Assembly (NCBI GenBank): GCA_019671135.1 | Contig: JAHRHY010000018.1 | Coordinates: 124,001 to 188,000 of the forward strand | Origin: Linnemannia hyalina | Taxonomy: Eukaryota > Mortierellomycota > Mortierellomycetes > Mortierellales > Mortierellaceae | DNA: 64,000 nt | Direction of reading: 5' to 3' | In this document: piece by piece, positions 48,901 to 58,280 of the stretch | How the letters are laid out: every line of letters starts with the position of its first letter | Position numbering within the stretch: position 1 is the stretch's first letter | Notes under the pieces: generated by a model | What the model was told of the DNA's origin: nothing | The model's database searches: none | The model's input: only the letters and a program-made list of their open reading frames with translations | Made by a program: the position numbers and the translations under genes

Positions 48901-51135
48901 CTTGTCCATGTAGTCTTCGGTGCTCCAGGTTCTTGGTTCGAGAGGAACATACTGTTCGATATAGTCCTCGATCTGCTCCTCGGAGAAGGGAGCAATGACG
49001 GCTTCCTGGAAGACACGCTGAGGGGTCGACTTATATCGGTCGGTAGGCTGAGGCTTGAAACGATCCTGGTATGACCGTCCGAGGTACTGGGATCTGCAGC
49101 TGATGACCATCTTGGTGTCCCACTGTCCGGTCTGGTTAAGTGAGTTGGTCCTGTGCAAGTTGACGAGTTGCTGGCTCTCGTCGTATCCATCGCATATGAG
49201 AATCAATTGGCGGTGCAGTTTGAGCTCCATGATCTGATCCTCATCAAAGTTGAGAAACTGGAGCTGCTTGTCGACCATGTTGTTCTGGGGTTCGTCGATG
49301 GCGGGTAAGTTGATGAAAAGTGGGATTGGCCCACCTCGCTTGTACTCCTTCCAAAGCAAGTGCTCCAGGTATCGATTGAATGTCGACTTTCCGGAACCAG
49401 AGTCGCCCAGAATGAGCATGACCTGACAGTCACTGGCAAGAAACTCCAGTACCTTCTCCAACAGAGGAAACAATTCATCATCCTTGGCCAGGAGCGATGG
49501 TTTTGCTTCTGGAAGGACGTAAATCGCTCGTTCATCGTATTCTTGGAGTCGCTGTAATCGAAGCTTGTACAGCTCGTACTCGAGGTAGGGGATGTCCTGG
49601 ACCTTTGCAAGGATCGGGGAAGTGGCTGGGATCGGCAGACGAGACCTCAATGGGTAAGGGTGGCGGGTTGCGGGGGTATCGCCTGAAGAGAGCTCCTGCT
49701 TCAGAGCCAGAGCATTAGCGGCAACCTCCTGGTCGGCAATAGATCCCACCTTGTCGATGATGGTCAGCATCCACGCCTTGACACTTTCATCTCTACCCCA
49801 CTCCGGGTCATTCTTGTAGAGGCGACCAAGTAGTTCATTGGCTTGCTGGCGAGAGGTCGCTGACCAAATGAGATCGATCGCAACCTCACCCAACAGCTGG
49901 CAGATTCCCCACTGGAACAAGGGGTCACGACGACAAGGAGCCTCGCAGATCAGACAATTGAGATCTTTCAACTGACCGGCTTCTGCAAGAGCATAGGCGG
50001 CACGAATGGCAGCATACCAGGGTCTCTTCTGGCCGGCTCCATATCTCTCCTTCAAACTCTCCATGACTCCTTGACCACTCTCCATCAGAGAACTTGTTCC
50101 TTCGTAAACAGTGCCTGCAACACCAATAATGTTCCCGAGTGCATCCTGCAGATTTCCCAGTCCCTCGAGTACTGATCCCAGATCCAGCTTGCCCAGTGCC
50201 GTAATCTTAACCACACCATCCACCACGCCTCGCGAATGACGCAAGACTGCCTGCAAAACAGTCTCGTTGTTAGGCACATACTGCAGGGCCTGGAAGGCAT
50301 AACAGGCTTGGTACATGAGGTAAGGATCGGTGCTGCCCTTCAACCCTGACAAGACCCCAGACAGAGGCTCGTGCTCAAGAACTCTGTCCAGATCCTGGAT
50401 CTTGTGGTCAGCCATGACGTCAAGGACTCTGGAGATTGCCAAGGTGAGGTAGTAGGGGTGCTCAGTTGACTGCTGGTGGGTGCCTTGCAATCGGATCCTG
50501 AGAATGCTGAGGATTTTGACCAGGTCGTCGGAGACAAGGTGACCTGGAGAAGAGGATTGGGCCAACTGGACAAGCCCTTGGAGCAGGTTTGTATCCATGA
50601 GTGGAGATTCCTCAAACCCTGTGATTAAGGAAGACAACAGCTTGCGGTAGGACTCCTTCTCCAGGATAGGTCCTAGAGCGACAATCTCTACGATCCTGTT
50701 AGTGTCCTTGATAGTGTCCTGGACGAACGCCTCTACCATACGAGTTGCAAGCCATTGCAAACGATCTCGCTCCATAGGATCATTCTTGATCTCTGTCAGC
50801 CAGGCCAGCTCATCCTTGTCAAGAGTAGGTTCCTGCTCAGACGATGACAAAGCATGTGACTCCTGGAGCAGCAAGGAGTTGCAATAGACCAATTGGTCTG
50901 TCCTCTCGATGCGCTGTTGAGGGCGAGGCAGCTTGGTCTTGATGGCTGATTTGGGAACGTTCTTCAGGAACACACTAAGTGAGATTCTAGGAAGGGTAGG
51001 CAAGGGCTTGGACGTGGACTTGGAGATGTCCAGGGACCTGAGCAGTTGGTCGTCCTTTCCAAGAGCCGAGGGGAAGGTGGGGTCTTCACCAGCAGCTGCG
51101 TCTTGGTCGACTTGTTTGAGGGGACGGATGGTCAT
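46000..51135 (-). CDS. NACHT-pentapeptide-WD40 STAND protein (fungal NLR-like)
   Basis: Uninterrupted 1711-aa ORF. Residues 1 to about 540 form a helical, ARM-like N-terminal region. A NACHT NTPase follows, with Walker A GDSGSGKS near 575 and Walker B LILICDGYDES near 645, then ISCRSQYL and the FLHRSMLEYFF segment that closes NACHT modules. Near 1005-1050 is a short pentapeptide segment (GADLSGGQF, FQGADLRGANL, KADFSNAL). Residues about 1065-1650 hold 14 WD40 repeats by my count, enough for two seven-bladed propellers. Several have full GH...WD signatures (for example SGSEDKAVRVWD). STAND proteins of this design act as ligand-triggered oligomerising switches. In other fungi they control heterokaryon incompatibility and probably immunity, but the role here is inference. 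No recognisable HET, patatin or other death effector is fused. The neighbourhood is repeat-rich and holds a dead paralogue fragment. Confidence 0.93.
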   Translation of the reverse strand: MTIRPLKQVDQDAAAGEDPTFPSALGKDDQLLRSLDISKSTSKPLPTLPRISLSVFLKNVPKSAIKTKLPRPQQRIERTDQLVYCNSLLLQESHALSSSEQEPTLDKDELAWLTEIKNDPMERDRLQWLATRMVEAFVQDTIKDTNRIVEIVALGPILEKESYRKLLSSLITGFEESPLMDTNLLQGLVQLAQSSSPGHLVSDDLVKILSILRIRLQGTHQQSTEHPYYLTLAISRVLDVMADHKIQDLDRVLEHEPLSGVLSGLKGSTDPYLMYQACYAFQALQYVPNNETVLQAVLRHSRGVVDGVVKITALGKLDLGSVLEGLGNLQDALGNIIGVAGTVYEGTSSLMESGQGVMESLKERYGAGQKRPWYAAIRAAYALAEAGQLKDLNCLICEAPCRRDPLFQWGICQLLGEVAIDLIWSATSRQQANELLGRLYKNDPEWGRDESVKAWMLTIIDKVGSIADQEVAANALALKQELSSGDTPATRHPYPLRSRLPIPATSPILAKVQDIPYLEYELYKLRLQRLQEYDERAIYVLPEAKPSLLAKDDELFPLLEKVLEFLASDCQVMLILGDSGSGKSTFNRYLEHLLWKEYKRGGPIPLFINLPAIDEPQNNMVDKQLQFLNFDEDQIMELKLHRQLILICDGYDESQQLVNLHRTNSLNQTGQWDTKMVISCRSQYLGRSYQDRFKPQPTDRYKSTPQRVFQEAVIAPFSEEQIEDYIEQYVPLEPRTWSTEDYMDKLTTIPNLMDLVTNPFLLLLALEALPDVTKGNQDLSTIKIVRIQLYDTFVNHWLNVNNRRLQSNPLSKQDYDMLGMLEDAGFEAMGVDYCTRLASAMFEKLNGKAVVQYLHLKDKTTWKVEYFGPDPEVRLLREASPVTRSGTHFQFLHRSMLEYFFSCTVVRSSTSVPVDECAPQSTPDSSDVQSLDPMCPLFTRNLLDEPPVIQFLSERVQENPIFKGQLLEVVERTKSDVSLGTAAANAISILVRAGVTFHRHDFRGIRIPGADLSGGQFDSALFQGADLRGANLGMSWLRKADFSNALMEGVRFGELPYLEEDDDAWSCCYSPDGRMLAVGQRRGAISLYDISTWKKIRSLLGHDGDIEFLAFSPDSRWLVSGSEDKAVRVWDCSSGDPLATMNGHTRNVLSVEFSPCGKKVASASLDKSVRLWDSVTGEPLFVLEGHKGAVNSVKFTPDGRRLVSCGDDKTIRFWDVETGAPGDVWELDLGPVVCLDISPDGHQLVSGHHDGTLRLWSTASGSAGLDLHGHTNAVVRALFSADGQRIASASSDSTVKIWDVSSGVLVSEFNGNNSLVDISFSSNGQHLASTDGSREVRLWDASSSGCSLGQRGHSHFVRTVAYLPTGQFIWSGSMDKSVLEWDARTGTVGSAHALPIEFVYSIAFSPNTKHTAVAHGDESIQLWDLGTGELGPALEGHTGIVVRLIFSPCGKWIASASKDKTVRLWEPESTEQGHVLANMDCGTFSNCTVTFSPIGQQLAAGDVDGTVNIFDTQSKTLFRTTTLEGERISALAYSPNGQELAIGANGLLFFWDLQSKEPDLKLEVDPSGTDCIAYSPCGRWIACGSYGNTVQLCGRYSSGMGAECVVAVVDGFLGLVTDIAWNPVEPLEFVTSSNDRSVRVWRISKSNDSDGVVSVDLIWGSDIGMLGTFGMILEGVTGLDATNRKLLLQRDAVDDTLTSKANEAEVGSSCD

Positions 51136-53478
51136 AGTGTCCGAGAATAAGGTCTATGGTGCGCCAATAGCAAAGCCGATGAGCCCGACAAGCATAAATG
51201 TCAGCAATTGTAGTTGTGAAGCATGCTGTGCTGAGTGTAATACCGAATTGCTTCTGTTTATTCTTCTCACCTTGCTTGCTTGTGTGTTTGGTTCAAAAGC
51301 GGAGATGGCGTCAACTGCTTAGGGGTATAGATGTTGGTGACTGAAGGAGGTGCTAAATAGGTAAAGCGACCGAAAGAACATCCGACATGTCAATGCATGC
51401 GTGTTCGACCCTTGCCTTTCTGTTTGACATTGAATCACAGTTGTTTCCGTGAGTAATAAAAACTCAACAACATACAACCACGTACTTGTAGAAGAAACGG
51501 CGTTCTTGCTTTCGTTTTTTTTGAGAGGGACAAATGGGTGCGGCAAGGAAGAAGGTGTGTGTATGTCTGTGTTCTTTGTTTTTGTTTCCGTGTAGAAGGT
51601 AAAGAAAGGAACGTCAAGGAGGGAGAGTGAGGGAGGGAGAGAAGTGGGTATGTGAGCAACCAACGCCAACCTGATATCGATAATCACTCCTCGTGCCGGA
51701 GCCAGGCGGACATCCCGACTCACATTTGCAGAGTGTGGTTGATTCTTTAAGTCGCGTTCTTGTTCACGGTAGACCGAATGCTGCGAGGTGGGTGAGTGGG
51801 CGAGTGGGCGGGTAGTTGGGTGTATTGGAAAGTACCGAGGAAATGGAGGTGTAAGAAAATAAAAGAGCCAAGAAGTGTTTGGTGTTTTCTTTTTCTTTTT
51901 CTTTTTCTTTTTGATTTTGGTAGCTGAGGTATGTGGTTGTGGTTGTGTAAAGGACGCAGGGCTGCTTCTTCGGCCGGGTCTTTTTATCTGTATGCTGAGG
52001 ATGTGCTGATTCCGAATGTAGTGAATGCAATGAACATTCGGCGATCAGCGAAAGAGATGGTGAATGAGACTGTTGGCAAAGGTGATGGGGGGGAGGGGGA
52101 GGCAAAAGAAGAAAGGGCAACCAACGAGAGAGGTGAGAAAGGGAGGAGTGGGTGACCCGGTCCTGCCTTTATGGGTTCTTCTTTCCTTTTTCCTTTCGTG
52201 TAACCCTCATCTCCTTTTCTCCTTTTTGCGCCATTGACTTGCGCTTGAGTGTCTATTTGCACCAATGGCTCTCATGCATACACACACAACCTTTATCAAA
52301 GCAGATACTGCAATTAGATTAGAAAAAGGCTGTGCATTTTGGCCCATTTACTTCTTTGTCCTTTCAAAGGTACAAGAAGCAATTGCCACTTTGCATATAC
52401 CAAACCACAGTGAGTTCATTGTTACTTTCCCTTATTAAAAGACATGTCACTAGTATTCCTTGCTCGTCTACTCCATTTCTTCTCTCTCTTCCTCCTTGTT
52501 TTCAAACGCGTAGCAAGTGGATTGGTCATGCCTTCTATGACGACTCGAGTGTTGGATGTGAATAGGAGTGGAGGGCATTGTGCCACACGGAGGTCGTGGC
52601 GTGAGAAGGTAGGAGAGCCGGGATAGTAAGATAGAGTGAAAAGCACGTGTGGGACACAGTAAGGTGTAAAGGGCAGAAAAACAAAGAAAGAAAGAAAGAA
52701 AGGAAGGAAGTACGAAAGGGAACAAGAAGAAGGAAATGCAGTCCAGCTTGTCTCTATTTAAAACGCGTCCTGTTTCTCTATTCGTCGCGTGAATTTTTAA
52801 CGCTCCCGTGAGCCGTGACTTTTTGGAGGTAAATGCTCCTTTGACCATTCCGCGAACGACAGTAGTCTTTGTATTCCCTCTACCACCCACAAGACCATAC
52901 GAAAGACCCATTTTTGTTTCTTCTCTTTAAGGCAACGACAATGACAAAAAACAGTCGATACTCTCAACCTTTCTCGCTTTTCTTAACGATCAATAAGACA
53001 CACTCTCCCACAAGGATGGGAGCGAAAACCAAAAAGAAAGAAACAGCTACACTGACATCGTCACATCAATCAAAATCGCAACAAAAAAAAGTCAACTGTT
53101 GAACTGTTAGAATGAACTGGAGGAAAGTGTGTTGTAAAGTCATATCAAAGAAAGCAACTCCTACACAATTAGTATATTTGATTTTCAAAGAAACCACGTC
53201 TAGCATCAGATATGATGTTCATTTCTCTCCGCTCCATGCATTGCCGGGACGCGATGGCCAATATCTTCTCTCTGTGAATATGAATATCATAAACTGCCAT
53301 GCTTTTTTCTAATCTGCGAGAAGCGGAGTGAGTAAGGAAAGATCTTGTGCGTTTAATAAAAAAGAAATATCTGCAACAATCTATCGGCCTCCACCACCTC
53401 TCTTCTTCTTGCGATATTAAACCATCCAACTTCACTAGCGACCTACAAGACGCTATCGAATCCTACATCCGCTTCATC
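51136..53478. other. Upstream region of the NACHT gene, no supported gene
   Basis: About 2.3 kb with purine-rich and pyrimidine-rich stretches and short spurious ORFs. A TATTTAAAACGCG sequence near 52757 could be a TATA element, but no gene follows that I can support. Confidence 0.5.
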
Positions 53479-53972
53479 CTACCCAAAAGCCAGCGTTGCT
53501 TCAAGCGGTCTCCTACTACCGGCATACAGACCAACGACACCGTCAAACCTCATACCTGCCGCGCCGAGCATTTCAATGTTAGAGTCCCAGACCAACTCAA
53601 CAGAGACTGAACCATCACTAACATCGCCACACTCCACGGTCTACCAAACATTAACAGATCGATCCTAGCAATCATTGGCAAACTCGTTCCGAACAACAGG
53701 GTTCCAGGCAATTTCCCTCACCCAGTCCTTAAACCCTTCAACAACATAGACAACCCACCACATGGCTTCTATATTACTTGACTCCGACTGCGACTGGAGG
53801 TGCCAGCAAAGGCGAACCCTCATATCCTCATTTCCAAATGCGAACCAATCCTTTCAAGGGGGATAGGTGATACAATGGACGGCGACGGTTCCGAAAGTTA
53901 GGGTATGGCTAGACTCGTCCGACTGTGGGTCCTTAATAACTACAACTCCGTCAGTGCAACCGATGGTATTAC
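53479..53972 (-). pseudogene. Decayed C-terminal fragment of a NACHT-WD40 paralogue
   Basis: Read on the minus strand, this segment aligns without frameshift to the last three WD40 repeats and C-terminus of the intact NACHT-WD40 protein at 46000-51135. Matching elements include IAWNPV, DRSV-VW, a DGSVSVELVWDSNIEMLG stretch against DGVVSVDLIWGSDIGMLG, and a GVVGL/GVTGL tail. Three in-frame stops lie inside it: TGA at 53854-53856, TAG at 53665-53667 and TAG at 53641-53643. It ends at its own stop at 53479-53481. No NACHT or upstream propeller part was found nearby, so only the 3' end survives. It is in the same orientation as the intact gene, 2.3 kb upstream of its start. Confidence 0.85.
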
Positions 53973-53978
53973 CTTGTA

Positions 53979-54356
53979 TTACAAACAAGACATCCATAAC
54001 TGACACACAATCATCTCTTGACACCCAAGTGCATCCGACAAGTATGCATAAAATAAAAAAATAAATAAGTAGGTAAGCTCAGAAAAGTAAATGGGACCAG
54101 GTGCGATAAGGTCTTTATTGTTAAGGTCTTCTATTGCACTCGCAGATGACTGTGTATTGGCCGCCCAAGTGTCCTTTGAGACACAGACACTATCGCAATG
54201 ATCGTGGAAGCATTCGGGGTGTTGCCTCTTGAAGAGTATACCACCGGCAGCAAGTGCAGCAGGGTTGATGTCGACTGGTACGGCAAATGTAGGTAGGGTC
54301 AGGCCGAGGAGTGCAGCCATGACGATGAAGAGGAGGACCTTGCGCTTGGAACACAT
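53979..54356 (-). CDS. Candidate small secreted Cys-containing peptide precursor
   Basis: The ORF from the Met at 54356 gives 125 aa. The first 26 residues look like a secretion signal: basic MCSKRK, a hydrophobic core VLLFIVMAALLGLTLP, then TFAVP. A short propeptide-like stretch follows, ending in LFKR, a dibasic Kex2-type site. Next is QHPECFHDHCDSVCVSK with three Cys in 10 residues. The end of the ORF (after about residue 75) runs into AT-rich sequence and a hydrophobic tail that may be 3' UTR read-through, so the true C-terminus may be changed by an intron I cannot place. An upstream in-frame Met would add 54 low-complexity residues and bury the signal. No family recognised; it could be an effector-like or pheromone-like peptide. 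Confidence 0.45.
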   Translation of the reverse strand: MCSKRKVLLFIVMAALLGLTLPTFAVPVDINPAALAAGGILFKRQHPECFHDHCDSVCVSKDTWAANTQSSASAIEDLNNKDLIAPGPIYFSELTYLFIFLFYAYLSDALGCQEMIVCQLWMSCL

Positions 54357-54832
54357 TTTGAATTCTTGAGATACGGGTCGATTGGAGGTGGCTGTGGATT
54401 GCTTTTGGTTGTGGTTGTGGTATCTGCTGGGGTTGTGTTCGTGTCTGTGTTTTTGTTGTGAGAGGCTGCTATGAGAAAAAAGATCATGGCCATGGCGGTG
54501 CGGGCTGCTTGAGGACAAAGGTTAGATGGATGTCCTGGAGAAGAAGCCCCAAGGGAGACAGGGAAACTTCATTTTGAGTGGGGAGGTGCATCGTCACTGA
54601 AGACAACATATTTTTGAAAGGGGGCTTTCGAAGAGTGAGAGCAGAAAAGCACAGTTCCAGAGCTAGAAGCACTTTTTCTTTCCTTCCACTTCAAAGCTTG
54701 CTGTGGTTCCCGCTCTCATCCTTTTTTTTTTTTTTTTGCGCTACCGATCCATTAGTTTTTTTTTGCAATCTGACAGGGCTTACTGAACTGATGTGTGGCG
54801 GATAAGATGTCACTGGACCTTTGGTGGGTCTA
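54357..54832. other. Intergenic region
   Basis: Upstream flank of the small peptide ORF, with a T run near 54722-54737. No gene supported. Confidence 0.45.
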
Positions 54833-55282
54833 TCATCTCTTACAGAGAGAGCGAGAGTGAATGACGCGTGAAGTATTCTTTTCAAATTGTACAATCTGAA
54901 GATATCTAGTCGGATCTGTCTTGCGCATCTTCTTTGTCCAGGTCTGGAGAGGGAGTAACGGTCCTTTACTAGGGTCACCGTTCTCCCATTGATTGACAGC
55001 TTCTTGCCACATCGAGACGGTAGGAATATGCGGAGCAGGTGGTCGTGGTTTGACATGCTGCTGTTGAATCACTGGATCAACACGCAGAGGCAAATGGCGC
55101 ACATTTTGTCGCTTGGCGACTGGATATGAAGGCGGGTGCGCTGTTACTGACTCTCGCACTTGTGGCATTGCTTTATTCTGTGCTCGAGATGACTGCTGAC
55201 GTTGCTGATGCGATAGTTGAGTTACAATGGTTGTCAATCCATCGACAGCGGCTTGAATTGATGTAGCAAGTGAAGAAACCAC
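54833..55282 (-). CDS. Gln-rich fragment with possible Gcr1_C-like domain
   Basis: Open frame of 149 aa on the minus strand. The start (SSLATSIQAAVDGLTTIVTQL) looks like a coiled coil, followed by a Gln/Pro-rich linker. The C-terminal part, MWQEAVNQWENGDPSKG with WTKKMRKTDP further on, has the spacing of Trp and basic residues seen in the Myb-like Gcr1_C DNA-binding domain found in some fungal mobile elements. That match is weak and from memory. Upstream protein-like sequence (LASYLETLRTTLPEIL near 55390-55340) is separated by stops, so the ORF is probably a broken piece of a larger gene. It lies next to a tRNA-like repeat copy, which suggests it belongs to, or was carried by, a mobile element. 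Confidence 0.35.
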   Translation of the reverse strand: MVSSLATSIQAAVDGLTTIVTQLSHQQRQQSSRAQNKAMPQVRESVTAHPPSYPVAKRQNVRHLPLRVDPVIQQQHVKPRPPAPHIPTVSMWQEAVNQWENGDPSKGPLLPLQTWTKKMRKTDPTRYLQIVQFEKNTSRVIHSRSLCKR

Positions 55283-55875
55283 ATCATCAAGTCAGCTATC
55301 GATCTCCTCGTTCTGGATTAATAGCCGGTGATTAATATCTCTGGCAATGTTGTTCGCAGTGTTTCCAAATATGATGCCAGGATTTTTTCAGTGATCGAGT
55401 TCGTCCCTGGAGTGTCGTTGAGGAGACAAGACAAGAAAGCACGGAAAAAGAGGAAAGGTGGTTGTCAAGATGTGCAAACAGGTGTAACGAGAATAAACAT
55501 GTCAAGATAGAAATGTGGTGCAAAGAGATGTAACAAGGATAAGATAAGTGAATAATATGCAGCAGGAACGACAAAAGTGAATATCAAGAAATGTGAGCCC
55601 AGGTTCGCGGCAAAGACCATCCTCCCCGCCATTTCACCGCCTCCAGTGATCATTTCTCTTTGGCAAACATGGAACGGTATTGGGCTCCACCGCGACGAAA
55701 GCAATGCATAGTGAATGATGGTCTTTGAAGAAGTACACCAAAGCGATGACGTGGCTATCAGAGTGGGTTGTGTTAAGCATATCCCGTCTCCAGTGCAGAA
55801 TAAAATATTCCTCTCTTTCTGCCCATTGACACACCCGACCATACACCATTCTTTTCACTAGCTAGTGTATGTGTT
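55283..55875. other. Region between protein fragment and repeat copy
   Basis: No intact gene. Short minus-strand open frames (for example 55634-55858) have no recognisable motif. Confidence 0.4.
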
Positions 55876-55969
55876 TTAAAAGCACTACAGAAAAAGAGAA
55901 AAAAATAAAAGATTAATTGAGACCACAATCAACACTGCTGCTCCAGTGCTACACGTTACTCAACTAAGA

Positions 55970-56070
55970 GGTTGCACGACCCCAGATTCGAACCTGATTC
56001 GAATTCGGGAACACGCTGTTGACGTTAGCAGGTCTATCAGCGCGGCTTAACCGATAAAGCCATTGCAACC
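55970..56070 (-). repeat. Degenerate class-II tRNA-like sequence, copy 1
   Basis: On the minus strand it starts GGTTGCA and ends TGCAACC, a perfect 7-bp acceptor-like stem. It has a D-arm-like GGCTTTATCGGTTAAGCC (A box) and a B-box-like GGTTCGAATCT. A CGCTG/CAGCG anticodon-like stem encloses an over-long loop. The 101-bp length and a variable-arm region suggest descent from a Leu/Ser-type tRNA. The irregular loop and T stem argue against a functional tRNA. Best read as the head of a tRNA-derived repeat. Confidence 0.55.
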
Positions 56071-56185
56071 TCAGTTACTTATCCCCCGGAAAACTCTCAA
56101 ATTTAAACACTCAACCCTGCATCTTTGAATACCTCTATCAACTCCAATCTACAGCCGTCTGCCTTTTGTTTTATGACCAGAGGTT

Positions 56186-56197
56186 TGCCTTGACAAG
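56186..56197. repeat. Target-site duplication, left copy
   Basis: TGCCTTGACAAG, identical to 57385-57396, brackets the retrotransposon fragment. Confidence 0.85.
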
Positions 56198-57195
56198 ACC
56201 ATCAAGCCTGGACATCACAGAGACGGGTCAAGAGGGCGATCCCTGACATCGAGGACGTGGAATGGAACTCGACCTTGGCGTATGTCCACGACAGACATCC
56301 AGTCTTCACCTTTTACAGCAACAGCAAGGACTCTCACCAACGCACACATCATATCAAAAAGCTGCATGGAATGCTGCCCACTCTGAACTCCATGCAGGCT
56401 CGCAAGCCCAACCTGTACCCAACATGCGTATGCCGACGATGCGAGCTCGAGAAGGAGGATAACGATCACGTCTGGAAATGCCCTTCGGCAGCTGAGACCA
56501 CCACTGAGATCTGGAAGGAGGCCATGGGCAAGATTAATGAGTGGGGTGTGCAGGCGACAAACAGCTACAACGCAGCCAGGAAGCGGGAATACAAACGCGC
56601 GGTGGACAGGGGTCGTCAGGTACCGAGGCCAGTACCCATACACTGGTGGCCCCCTTCGGATGCGGATCATGTACGAGGATTTTCCTCCATCGGTGGAGCT
56701 CGAGCCGTGCACAGCGGTAGTCCAGCTCTCGATCGAGACGAGAAACCGATGTGGAACGTGTCGGATCTCCTCCGCGGCATCACCCCCTTGAGCATGTTAA
56801 CTGGATGGTCCGCGGTCTTCCGGACCCCAATGTCCATCGCTAAGACAGTCCTTCACAAGTTTGTTGGCTACCTGGAAGCGCAGGCCTCGGAGCTGATCTG
56901 GAAACCTCGGTGCTCCGCGACGATCGCATGGGAGCAGACCCAGGGTATCTCTGCCAAGAACAAGACATCCAAATACACAGGCCCCCGAGGTGACTGGAGT
57001 CAAGGATACGGTTACATCACGCACGATGGTTTCTGTCCGTGTGGCGCTTCGCTAGCCACACATGATGAAGGAAGGTGCCCTGGAGCGACCAAGGACCCAC
57101 GCGCTGCTGACGAGCGGTTGTTGGAGAGTTTGTTAGGAAGGAGGAGGTTGTCAATGATGGAGAGGATGGGAAGAATCCCCTTCATTCGTATCTAG
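56198..57195 (+). CDS. C-terminal part of LINE ORF2 (partial)
   Basis: Partial ORF with no stop between the truncation point and the stop at 57195. The methionine at 56257 is probably not the native start. The segment fits the region after the reverse transcriptase/RNase H domains of non-LTR elements. A helix-turn region KLHGMLPTLNSMQARK precedes a zinc-knuckle motif CRRC-x8-H-x3-C (CELEKEDNDHVWKC), and a second Cys/His cluster CPCGASLATHDEGRC lies near the end. The reverse transcriptase and endonuclease parts are absent. The frame is intact, so the insertion looks fairly recent, but the element cannot move on its own. Confidence 0.8.
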
Positions 57196-57384
57196 TTTTA
57201 TTTTCTTCCGTTTAAGCTGTGAAGAGCAGCGACAATTGTTGCGCAGAGCCAGGTTCTGGACCGGACTGCGACTGGTGGATGGTGCACTGAAGAGTTTGGT
57301 CTGTAGTCCCCTTTTACTTCCAAATAACTTCTATATGCTGTTTGTTAGAGAAATAAAATTGTGTACAAAAAAAAAAAAAAAAAA
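56198..57384 (+). mobile_element. 5'-truncated non-LTR retrotransposon (LINE)
   Basis: The 1187-bp insert is flanked by identical 12-bp direct repeats (56186-56197 and 57385-57396). It carries AATAAA near 57353 and ends in 18 A (57367-57384). Its ORF is open from the very first bases, as expected for 5' truncation during target-primed reverse transcription. It sits in a tRNA-like repeat copy: joining the flanks restores sequence resembling the related copy near 59975. Confidence 0.9.
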
Positions 57385-57396
57385 TGCCTTGACAAG
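57385..57396. repeat. Target-site duplication, right copy
   Basis: TGCCTTGACAAG immediately after the poly(A) tail, identical to the left copy at 56186-56197. Confidence 0.85.
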
Positions 57397-58280
57397 GCAC
57401 TTCATTCACTTTATCCCCTCGTCATCCCTCATTCATTACAGTTCGCTTTCCTCTCCCCACTTCCTTTCCTTCAACTCTTTTATAGGACTCTGACGCCACC
57501 TCGCCACACCACCACCATCACACCACCACCACATATACCAACAACTTCTACTCTGTAGTTGATCACGGTATGCACTTCAAAACAGCAACCGTGTTGATCT
57601 CCTGCAGATATATGTTCTTACCAACAGTACATGTTCAAGTTCGAAAATGGTCATGCTTGCAACTATTCTCTTGTTCACTACTTTTTCCATTACGCTTCTT
57701 GGACAACCCTTTTCTGCTACCGTCTCTGCCCACGGATGGAACAGCTCGCTGGTTATGCTTACACAAAACTAATATCTCGTTCGCCTCCACCTCCATTATC
57801 TCTTCCTCTCTTTCCCTGCTTCTCGCTCCTTGACTTGGTTGCTCTTGGTTCTTCTCGTTCTTGACATCTACTCATTAAAATTCAAAGACTCCTAGGACCC
57901 TTGGTAAACACCATTCTCGCAAATGCAGACATTTTCGCCTTGCTCCTTGCGCCCTTTCGTGCTGTTGCCTGGGTATCCATCCGATCGTAGCATACTAACA
58001 AATGTATCAATACACCTTGTAGAGGAACTCTTTGCTTCATCGATCGCTACAGCCATCGACAATACAGTTTTACTTGAATCGTTGGTGGTGCCAAGCTAAC
58101 CACATTGACTGCGGACTATGTGAAGGAAAAACGAAAGGGTGGATGTAGACAATTGTATCTGACCTCTATGTGCGATCCTTGCTTTTTTTCACTATTCTGC
58201 CTGTCTCTCTTTCTCATTCCTTGTCGATCCCCCTATTTTTTTATTCTCTCAGGGCAACAACAATTTCACTACTTCACTCC

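Larger units (their letters stand above)
55876..56197 (-). repeat. Repeat family copy 1 (minus) with tRNA-like core
   Basis: Reverse-complement copy of sequence also found on the plus strand ending near 60214 and near 63630. Shared flank before the tRNA-like core includes motifs such as GGTTGAGTGTTTAAATTTGAG and ACCTCTGGTCATAAAA. The flank after the core (TTAGTTGAGTAACG and CAATTAATCTTTTATTT) is shared only with the copy near 63.6 kb. The LINE fragment at 56198-57384 is inserted into this copy. Confidence 0.7.
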
